From Lates calcarifer (lineage: Eukaryota; Chordata; Actinopteri; Centropomidae): DNA of 64,000 nucleotides. A program made the position numbers and the translations under genes. The DNA lies in the NCBI RefSeq assembly GCF_001640805.2, contig NC_066852.1:3238274-3302273 (forward strand). Reading direction: 5' to 3'. The notes under the pieces were generated by a model, which made no database searches, was not told where the DNA came from, and saw only the letters and a program-made list of their open reading frames with translations. Of this stretch, positions 53,991 through 64,000 are shown in pieces. How positions within the stretch are numbered: position 1 is the stretch's first letter; the number at the start of each line of letters is the position of its first letter.

Positions 53991-56900
53991 TCGTAGATTT
54001 AGCAGCATAGATTTCTGAGATTGCCCTTTTTTAGCTCTCTGGACCCCAGCATTGCTGTAGCTAAAATACTGAATTAGAATTAGTAATAGGCAGTTAAGTA
54101 CACCAATATTTGTATGGACTATGTTCCATTTAAAACAGCTCATTAAAATTAATTTCCACCTCTTAGCTTTTGGAAATGTATAACTATCTGTTCTGTTCAT
54201 TTAGATTCTAAGACAATATTGTTCGAGATTGTGTTTTATAATTACTAGATGAGACCCATTTTGGCCATGTCATCCTAAAAGCAAGAACAGGTCTAGTTCT
54301 GCAGCTTGATCCAGCAGAGAGAAACCTTCCCACATCTTATACATTTTAATGTCTCAGGCCCTTAATTGCCCCTTCATTCACCCACCCAGCACAATACAGA
54401 CAAAATGCTACCTGCATTATTGCCTCTCAGTTAAGCCGCCAATCATGACCTGTGCATTTTCACTTCCTCTCCTTCCTTTCTCTTTCTGCTCTATTATTAC
54501 AAAGCAAATGATATATCATTTTCAGTCAATCAATGTGTTTTTCTTTTTTAGTGTTTGGCAGTATTCAGAAAGAAGGAATGAGTAATTCACTGTATGTCTC
54601 TAATCCTCATTACCACACACAAAAATTATAAAAGTATGAGCACAATAATAAGGCATTGCTTTACTTATTTTCCTGGTTCCACTAATTAATTTGCTTATTA
54701 TTGCTCAGTGAAACAGATTTCTGTGCTTGTGCAGTCTCCAGTATTTTAATTAAGTTTTTATGGATACTAAGAAACCCTGTAAATATTTCTGAGAGTATAG
54801 TGGAGCAGTTTTTGTATAAAGTACACATTAAGTAAGAGGTCTGTGGGTTTCTTGGCAGCTGCACCTGGTAATCTACTTTGGAATTAATTTGTAAGTGGAA
54901 ACGAAAAGCTCCAAACCATGCAATAAGGATGAAGGTAGCAGGACAAATAGCCCATGGACTCTCTCTTAATTTAATTAAATCATCTGTCTTGACATGTCAA
55001 CAGGGAGAGAGCCAGAACTATTTGATAATTAGCTTTTAGTTTTTTAATGAAGGCTTTTACAAGGTAAAATGACTGCTGTTGAAAACAGTTTCAAGCTCTG
55101 ATCCTCTGGCACTGCTGTTTCTTATCCTGTAGGACTTTTTATGAGATAAAACCCTGTGACATATGTTATCTGACAGCGGTATTTCCCTCGTCAAAGTGGG
55201 CTTTGCATTATTCCTGCACTTACCTCCATCCTACTGAGCTGCTGGAGGAGATTGGCACTTACCAAAAACATTAGCTTTAGTGACATCAAATAATGTCTCA
55301 ATTAAGTGTGGGCACAAATGTTACAGCTACAAGCACTGATGACTTGTCATCTGTCAATCAAATATAAAATTAACTATTAAGACGCTTAATACTGAACAAC
55401 ATAATCAAACAATTATGATTAAATAAAATGAATGGAAACACGCACAGAGGCACCAAGGATGCACAATACGTCAAGAATAGAAAAAATGTCTAAAGTATTA
55501 TGTTTTAATTTCATCTGACGGCGTAGGAAGTCAAATAAAAGTTTATTTTTTGGTTGCCATCTAACGGTGAGATGTGGTCTGGACCTAAAAGCCCAGAGTT
55601 TCCTTTCTGACAGCATTAGAAGCAGCACAGTCATTCCACATGTCGCACGTTGTCACTTTTCTTTTTAACCAAGATTTTGTTTTTGCACTGATTTCACCCA
55701 AAAGACGTTTAAGTCTTAATTCACAGTTTTACTTTTGCTAACATCACTCCACCTGCAGTTTCACTGTCTTCACAGGCTGCTCGCTGCACTAAGTGAATCA
55801 AATCACATCCATTGTAATGGCTCACATGACAGAAATAAGTCAATTTTAGCCCCTTGAAATAGGCTTTAATTGATTTAAAAGGGCGTACATGCATGTAGAT
55901 GTACAGAGAGACAGAAATAGCTCCAAGCTAACAGCACTTCCTCTACATGGTGTTCGTCTCCAGTCGGCTGCAGCAGTAAAGATGTGTGGGATCACGATGA
56001 CTCAAACACAGATAAAACAGTTTGGTCTTAATCTCGGCCTTTGGGCTGTTTCACTGTCTGACTGTAGTCGCCTCTGGTGAGATTTTAGTGAATTGTACAG
56101 AATGATTTACTGTCCTCTGACATCAATAGAGTTATTCCTGATATTACAGCAGGTTGATACTGGTAAAATTCAGTAAAGTCACTTACTTAAAACTAGAAGA
56201 TGAATGGCATTTTCATTGTTTCTTACTTGTGTACTTGACATATTGAATTTCCAGTTGGAATCTAATTTTACCCACTCATTCTACAACAAGAGGAGAAAAC
56301 GGTATAGGGCACAGCTTTAGGACTACAAAGCCAATAATTAATTGAGCTAATCCAAATTATGTGATGACAGTGGTGCCTCATTGTCATGGATATGCCAATA
56401 CAGCTCAAGGCACAGATCCTCCCCAGGCTCTGTGCGCTTCTCATTATGACTGCAGCTACAGGGGGAGTTGGTTATTGTTCAGAATTCTTAAATATGAGCA
56501 GAGACAGGTTGTGACACATGTTGCATTTCAAGCATGATCACGACAGGTGATTAGAACACAGTGCAAGTGTTTTTCCATATTAAAATGACACCTTGAAATC
56601 ACGTTGGAGGTTTGAGGTTTGCCTAAACTGCAGTAAGCAGTTCATTCTCTTCTTCTGTGCCTCCCTGGCTATAAAGTGCCACAAAATGTTAGCCCAAAGA
56701 ATTAATTAGCAATTGATCTCCAGTCTTAGGGTCTAAGTCAACACCTAGCCAGGGCTCTTCACAATAAAAGCCCCCCAGTGGTGTACAAGTGGAAAAATCT
56801 TAATGTGGACCACTGCTACCTTCTCTCTCTTTTCCCGGGTAGTTTAGTGTGACTTTAATATTTCCATCTAGGCTGTCGAGATTTGCCCGGCTTTAACGCA

Positions 56901-58930
56901 GGGCCATAATATCAACAATGAATTAAACAACAAAATATGTTGTCGGTCCATGTCCTCCACGACGGCACAGGTTTTTTCTGAAATGACACCATATCGCCAG
57001 GACGCCATTGCTCTTTCAAAAATAATTCATAATTAGAGGATTATTCTCATTCTGAGGATGAGTGACTTAAAACTAAAAAATAATTACATTTCCTACAAAA
57101 TGTATTTGTTGTCGCAAATGAGTTGTATTTAAATGTCATTTCGTGGTCTTGCTTAAAGGAAACTAATGCTGACTGTCAGTGGGAAACAGGGAAACTAACC
57201 GTGGTTTCCCGTGTTAAAGTCTGATGTTTTGCAGTCTTATCCATTCACCCTGACCTCAGCCTTCTGTGGACAGCTGAAACAGCTGATGCTCTAGTTTTTC
57301 TTGGGAGGAGATTCACCATAATATCATGGGTCAACTCAGTAAAGCTGTGCTGTGAGGACGCACTAAAGATGTATGATGCGCTGCGTGCCAGTGTTAAAGC
57401 GAATAATAACATGGCTGTAGAAAAATTTTACCCTAACTCTTGAGAGAGAGAGTAAGAAAATAACAAAAATAGTTTTTTCCTTTCTGTATTATCTGCTCTG
57501 CATTCAAAGATACAACTTTACTCCATGCTGAGCTTCTCTCCCTAGACCCCTCTATTGGACAGCAATGTAACATAACAGTGGTCGTTCGTCTTTTTTTCTT
57601 TGCTTTATTTAGTAATAGTAAAAAGTTTGTCTTTGAAAACGTGTCAGTCAAGTTATGATTCTGCAAAGTAAGATAAGATGATTGTTATTGCCACATTAGT
57701 TTCTGTGCATTTACATTTATATGCTTATTTAATCCAATAATGTTTTGTACACACATCAATTTACAGGACAGCAGAGCCTTCTTAATTTGGATTTATGCCT
57801 GAAACTCACGTTAATCTGTTTACATTTTACTCTTCTATAAAAGCATGGAAGGTTTATAAAGGCATGTTGCACTATACACTGTATGCTGTGCATGTAAATA
57901 TACTGTATAGTACTAGAAGGAGTACTTCATCAGAAATACATACACAAAAACCTAAAACACATCTGAGAGGCCACACAGGCACTGTGGAAATGAAAGCATA
58001 AAGGATCTTATAGTTTGTTCATTCTTTTTGAATGACGGTCATACCTGCTACAACACAAACAAACATCAGCTAGTCACCTTTTTAGCTATCTTAATGCAAC
58101 CATGCCAGCACCCTGCACTCCTGCTTTGTACCATTTCATATCTCACTAAGTGGCACGCTGCCTTTTCCTTTATCTTCTCTTACCACAGTTGAATAGAAAA
58201 TTCTCTGTTCCCTCGTGTACTAGCATTACATGCACATAAAATCAGGAAAAAGGAGATAGTCTCATCATTGTACTTTGGTTCTACTGAACGCATCCTTATA
58301 GCTTGTTCCACCTCACCACATCACCGCACAACCATAAAATTATCCAAAGAACTGCTCCCTGCAGGAGGTCCATCTGCATAGAAAGATGCTGTCCTCGCTT
58401 CTCTGCTGTCGCTCCAGTTACACAGCTTCATGAAAGCTGAAAAATTACAGGCCCATTCACAATCTTACACCTCTATTTAAAAAAAAAAACACTGCCAAAT
58501 GTTACCCTGAATTTCAACAGTCACCTCCAGCTTCATTGCAAATAAGAAACAACTTATTAGCTCCTGATAGGTGCTCTGTGTCAGCTTCAATCTCTTACAA
58601 TGCTTTGTTGGCATCCACATCACTCCTCCTAAGTGATTTCACTCACACCTGACTTTTCTAATTTATTGTCTTGGCTGGTAACAGGTCACAGCTGATCTGT
58701 GGACTGTCACATCTCCCCGTCTTCAGATCTCTCTGCCTGCTGCTTGTCTGTCATCTACTATGATCTGTTTTGACTCTGCAGCTTGATGCACACAGCAAAA
58801 ACACGTGAACCACATGTTAGAAGTTTAAAGATGGATCACGTTATTTCCTCCTTTTCACCCCTGTAGACGCGTGGTCTGGAGAGGGTGGTAAAAGCCAGTC
58901 TGTCAGTCCTGTTTATCCATCTGTAAAACA
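53991..58930. other. Intron 2 segment, no gene
   Basis: No coding similarity. A regulatory-looking block lies at 56860-57150, and poly-A-type runs occur near 58480. Confidence 0.45.
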
Positions 58931-59040
58931 ATTTGGTGCACAGTAAGATATCTCAGCAACTGCTGGTCTGATCTCTATCAAATTAGTTGTCGATATTTTA
59001 ATACTGGTCTTAATATAGACGCTTGCAACCAGCAGCGTTT
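58931..59040 (-). repeat. Interspersed repeat family R1, minus-strand fragment
   Basis: The reverse complement has AATTTGATAGAGATCAGACC, then AGCAGTTGCTGAGATATCTT, matching the tail AATTTCAT / AGTTGTTGAGATATT of the family. Confidence 0.5.
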
Positions 59041-59715
59041 GTCTGCAACCTGAATGAACACTGAATGAATTCTGAAGCATTTGGCAAGGCTTGTCTTTGA
59101 CTGCACTTCAAATTCCACTTCCTTACCTGGTAAACAAAACAGACAGCCATGGAAACAGGGACGTTTCTAGGCATTACATGAGTGGGCAAAGTAGTTTTCC
59201 TGATTTCCTGTCTTCCTGAAGACGTTCATGGGTTCTTGGAAAAGTTACTGTGGCCAGAAAGAGCCATTTGTTTCCTCCACAGTTGGCTTCAGCTCTGCAC
59301 TGCTATCCAAGTTTTTCAAAGCTTTGGAGTCTTTGTTCTGTACAGTACAACATATTCTCTTCACTGCAAATGCATCTGGTGGTTACAAAGAATTTGAAAG
59401 ACATTTTCTTCCAATCCACATTGACTTTTTAAAATTCAAACAAAACCACTGTCTTCTCCTAACCTCATCTAAGTGCTTTGAGTGCCTAAGCATAACCATA
59501 CAAACACTAATTAAGCCTTAGTTTCTGTGATAGGATAAAAAATATGATGCCACTGACTATTTTGCATTTAAATTCAGTCTGAAAATTTTGTGATCTTGCA
59601 GATATGATAATTTAATTAGTTTACAGCCGTGCTGCAGCTCTGTGATACTGTATTTAGGCTCATCTTCATATAGTGTGTAAGCCTGCTAAGTATTTTTAAT
59701 TTCTCATGATTTCTT

Positions 59716-59960
59716 TGGTCAGAAACCAAAGTGTTGGGAAAATTGAAATTCTGACCAGATGATGGTGCTGGATGAAAAGTCGAGGATTGCCAGAGTTATT
59801 ACAATTCATCCCAAGGGACACATGAATATGTGTACCTAATTTAATGGCGATCCACCCCGTAGCTGTAAAGATATTTCAGTCTGGACTAAAGTGGTGGAAC
59901 GAATGACTGGCCGATACTGCAGCCCCTAGAGCAATGCTGCCAGCACGGCTACAGACACGA
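59716..59960 (+). repeat. Interspersed repeat family R1, copy
   Basis: Opens GGTCAGAAACCAAAGTGTTG and continues GACCAGATGATGGTGCTGGA, TGAAAAGTCGAGGATTGCCA, TTCATCCCAAGGGACACATGA, AATTTAATGGCGATCCA and AGATATTTCAGTC. It is a block-by-block match to 24880-25040. Confidence 0.8.
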
Positions 59961-62900
59961 ACAGGGAAGCCTCAAAATGTATTTGCTCTTTCAAATTTGA
60001 AGTACATTTGCATTTATTCTGGAGATAGGGCTGCCTGTGGTGTACTTGATACCTGTCTGGCAACTGCAATGATGTTTTGAAGTATAGATGTTTAAATTAA
60101 ACAAAGATGATATTTTAAAAAACAACATTCAATCCAGCAGCACACACATTTATTTATTGTATTTATCAGAGGAGCACATTCTGATACTGAGTCAAAGGTG
60201 GCGGTATATTACTTTCACACAGTAAAGGTTTACAAGGCTTTTGTTGGCCTCATCCTTTGATATATTGCTTATGTACTTCTGCTCTATAAGTGTAGTCATA
60301 CCTCGTCGTAGCCCTCGCTGTCATCCCACACATATTAAAGTAAACAGCTGCATGGAGAGTCTTTTCTAAAGAAGCACCTCCCTCCATAGAAAAAACAAGT
60401 TTCCTGCCTTTATCAGTGAATCAGACACTGTCTCACTATTCAATTGCAGATCCAAGACCTGTTTATTCAGCACCGCCTACACTACAACCCACCTTAACAC
60501 TCCACTGCAGTCTTTCATTCTCTTCCTCCTTCTGCAGACTGGCCTTTCATTGCCCAGTACGCCCACACTCGTGTGTGGGAGCACACAAACACACACACAC
60601 TCTGGCTCTGTTTCTTAGAGATGTTTTTGCTCTTTTGTATTCATTATCCTTGTTTGTATCTGTTTTCGTGTCACTGCTTTTACATAAAAAGGCTTCATCA
60701 TTCAAGCATGTCATTTGTAATCCCTGTGTTATGGTAAATGGAAAAAAATCAGAAAAATCTGAGACATGCTTTATTTTTATTGTTCAACTTGTCACATTTT
60801 GGCTATAAATATTGATGAAATGTCCAGCAGACTTTCCCACAAGGCTGTTCAGAGAGGATGAAATGAGTAGCTGCTACATCATGGCCACAGTAAAATCAAT
60901 TGTGATTCATATCTAAACAGTTAATACTAGTGCTGTCAAGCCTTAGACAGCAAGTGTCTGGTAGATTAGCAATAAATTACACGTGTGATTTGTCCACTAC
61001 ATTTTTTTTTTTTTTCAGCCTTTTGTTGAGTTAGTGTATTGTTAAGTTTGTGCAACATCAGCCTTGGGAACAGTTCAACATTTTGATAAATATGTTTATA
61101 ATAATTGTATTTCCAAGACAGAGATTAGAAGATCAATAGTTTTTTAAAAGAGCTACTGTATATGCATTTATTTGCTATCGCCACATAGCCAATATAGCGG
61201 CTGTTTACTTACCAGTCTAAAAGAAATGTTGTGAATTCAGCATTCATTCCTTCATTCACCAAGAGCTGTCTCCAGAGGTGGAGAGCAGTGGCAACGTTTT
61301 GCTTCTAGTTCTCTCTCTTCTTTTCTTCTACTGAAGTTAGGATGCTAACCAGATAGCCCAGGCCCGACCAGCCCGTCTCATCACTTTCCGATAGTGACTC
61401 ACTGTAGTGGCCAGACTTCCTGAAAGAACTCTGTTTTCTTAAATGTGCACAAAGAGATGTAAAAAGCAATTCGTCTTTAAAGGGGAAGACCTGCTGTAAC
61501 TATTTCTTGACCAACAACTGTTAATCCATCTGCACAGACTCTCCTAAAGGTTACCAAGACCTAGTTACAGCACGTAACACAAATTGTTGTTTTTATATTT
61601 CTGTTTCTGTTTTGCCCAAACACTTTGGCACTGTGAGGAAAAAAGCAAATACATGTCTTCACCAAAATGTCCAACTATTCATTTAAAGCTGATGCCATCC
61701 AATTTATCATCTCACATAAGTTATTTATTTTTCAGTGTCGTTGAATGTGAACCTCGCACCATGTGGAGGTGTTGAACGTGTTGAAACATCTACTTAAGTT
61801 CTGTGCTTTAATTGTGTGAACCTTCGTGGGCAGAAACACCTGCTAAAGTTCTTGGTTTGCCTTGAAGTCGGCGCATGGATTGAAAACTCTTTTGTTTTTT
61901 AAACTCAGACAGCTTTACTCATTGTCACAAACTGTCACCAACATTTCTTTCCAACTGCAATTAATTTACTGCCAAATGTAAATGAAGCAAATAACAACTA
62001 TGTGCTGTGGTTTACTTGAGAATTACTGTATCAACAGACACACATTAATCAATTTTTCACACAGACTGTTTCCACAGAAAACATTTCATCAGCGCTCTGA
62101 GCTGTGGAAACCAAACAATATCTGAAAGAATACAAACCACTTCCTCTTTTTTGTTTCTCTTTCCATCATGTTTTGTTGTTGTCTTTTTTTTATTTGCATG
62201 TTAATTCAGCTGCTTCAACAATTTCACATGGTCAATCATGTTATGTTTGTTTTTCTCCTCCACCTTACTCTTTTGCATGCTGTCATCGTCTCTGTGTGTC
62301 GGTGCTTTATGTTTGCTGGAAAAACAGCTTCCTGTCCCCAGATACAAGAAGGTAAGCCGCTGAGATAAGCTCAAATCCCAACCAGTCCCCGCTAATCAAT
62401 ACCTAGCCTTATCCAACCAGTGTCCAGACCCAGTGAACCCTGATCGAAAAAATCACCAACCCCTAGTTAACCTCCTCTGACCTCCCTCTCATTATCACTG
62501 TGACGTGATTTAATGTTGGTCCCATTCTTCTCTGGCTGTACAGTGGTGCATATTGTAAATAATTACTCACCAAGACAAGTCAACTAATTAAAAACTAACA
62601 CCTTGATAACAAACAGTGACAGGCACATGCACAGTAATGTGGTGATTGACTACACTGGACTGAAAGGTCAACCAATTTACTGATTAATTAAAGGTAAACT
62701 TCAACTAGATACAGGATACTGTTATACATCATATAGTTATTTTTAATTAGGTTGTGTGATTTATATCTTTGGTTGAACCTGCTTCCCAGAAAATCCATTT
62801 TTCTGCTTATACAGTAGTGAGTTTCTACTTTTCTTAGAAAGCCTTTCAACAATAGTCAGTACTCCTTTAATTAAGTAGTTGGTTTTGCAGATACATGAAG

Positions 62901-63380
62901 TACTGTGGCTGAGAGATCAGCACACTGTAACGTAAGAAAACACATGCAAATGATGCAACTGGATAAAACACAAGCCAATGAAAGCACCTGTAAACTGTTC
63001 AGACAACACATACAACTTATGGATACAACTTATAAATCAGATTGTCAGACATTTACCGTTGCTGTTTGGGATTGTTGGAAATTTGTTTTCTGTTTTACTA
63101 CATCGTAGCTACTGGAAATGTCTCAGCTGAACTTCATGTCTTCTGTGTTTGGCTATTTATCCTTGAGGAACAAAAGAACACGGAGCATCAGTGCAATGAC
63201 AAGCAAGTTACTTTCCAGTAGCTTTTTAAAAGTGAGTTCAGGTGAAAAATCACAAATCGGCCTCTCTGCTGTTTTTCCACCAAATCAATGAGACGTTATC
63301 AACGACATGACTGGCAATGAAACTAATGCGTCCCAGTGTGACTCTATGACACAACCCCCACCTCCACTCCTCTCTTAACC
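59961..63380. other. Intron 2 segment, no gene
   Basis: No coding similarity. A T14 run lies at 61002-61015 and a possible 10-base exon-like segment at 62343-62352. Confidence 0.45.
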
Positions 63381-63740
63381 ATCTCGATCATCACGTTGAC
63401 ATTTATTAGTGATGAATGGGACCCATCTGTCTGCTCTCCATGTTGCCTACCTCCATCACTCCACGATCGCCTCAAATAGCCTTGACCTGAGCACCTCCAC
63501 TGATCCCAGGTGGCCCCGAAGTGTTAACCCCTTCTTTAACATGACTGCGGGTCAGCCCGCTCTCGGTGAGATCAATGCCCCGTCTCATCCATCCTCTTAT
63601 CTGCTGCTCCTGGTGATTGATGCTTCCTCCACCTGCAGGTTACCAGGCCCAGTCAGATATGGTAATGAAGACATATGCGCCGGCCGATGAAGAGGCTGAT
63701 ATCGCTGTGGAAAATAAGAACCCGTGCAGTGACATAGGGC
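63381..63740. promoter_or_regulatory. Regulatory-looking, exon-like block in intron 2
   Basis: More GC- and CpG-rich than its surroundings (ACGATCGCC, GCGCCGGCCG). It contains a good acceptor-like tract TTCCTCCACCTGCAG at 63625-63639 and a GTAATG donor-like site at 63663. The enclosed 23 bases would shift the doc2 frame and are not part of the family protein. It looks more like a conserved non-coding element than a coding exon. Confidence 0.3.
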
Positions 63741-64000
63741 TTAGAAAATCAACATGAGCAGTAGTGGCTCAAAATAAATGGGAAGTTCTGAAGCCTCATG
63801 TATTAATGAGATGACAATTTAATGATTTATGTAAAGAAATGACTCCACAGGATGAACAAACGCAAACAGAAAATAGAATACATACAAAGAAATGCAACAT
63901 AAATGAAGAAAATCCAAACTGTACAAGTAACAAGGAGAAACATTTATAGTTAAGGTTCAAACATCAACATATGACTTCGTATGATTAAGATTTAATTCAA

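Noticed and set aside
57665..57700. AAGATAAGATGATTGTTATTG as a retroelement 3' tail
   Set aside because: Too short and imperfect to support without a library search.
60416..60808. 130-codon + strand frame with hydrophobic C-terminal half
   Set aside because: Low-complexity Ser/Leu/Phe composition from a T-rich region, with no family similarity and no sign of splicing into doc2.

Overview
The window is vertebrate nuclear DNA, almost certainly from a ray-finned (teleost) fish. It is AT-leaning, CpG-poor and full of (TG)n microsatellites, and it carries several interspersed repeats of a type I know from teleost genomes. The only protein-coding gene I can support is a split vertebrate gene on the + strand. 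There are no operons, CRISPR arrays, tRNAs or rRNAs. Nearly all open reading frames of 60-170 codons here are chance frames in intronic or intergenic DNA.

The gene encodes a DOC2-type double-C2-domain protein, closest by eye to DOC2B. Coding exon 1 (3500-3830) holds the N-terminal Munc13-interacting segment and an acidic linker. Coding exon 2 (50626-50705) holds the first strands of the C2A domain. The phase-1 junction rebuilds a Thr codon, and the joined reading frame runs through the family's [24 protein letters not shown] signature. Intron 1 is therefore 46,795 bp. Intron 2 starts at 50706 and runs past the window end (at least 13.3 kb). The rest of C2A, all of C2B and the 3' end lie beyond position 64000, so about one third of the protein is present.

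Layout: 1-2990 is upstream DNA with one probable repeat. 2990-3499 is the probable promoter/5' leader, with a pyrimidine-rich tract, RFX- and CRE-like sites, a strong 3'-splice-like tract and upstream ATGs. 3500-3830 is exon 1 and 3831-50625 is intron 1. 50626-50705 is exon 2, and 50706-64000 is intron 2.

The introns hold at least seven diverged copies of one interspersed repeat family, a TIR-bearing non-autonomous DNA element, a broken LINE reverse-transcriptase fragment and many simple repeats. They also hold several blocks that look like conserved non-coding regulatory DNA. The most interesting non-coding structures are two collinear copies of a ~195-bp module exactly 830 bp apart (26559-26753 and 27389-27582), a CpG-rich CCAAT-containing island deep in intron 1 (31041-31300), and a perfect 14-bp-stem hairpin (39825-39856). 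I did not find a convincing undescribed genetic system. The main value of the window is as the regulatory landscape of a synaptic calcium-sensor gene.
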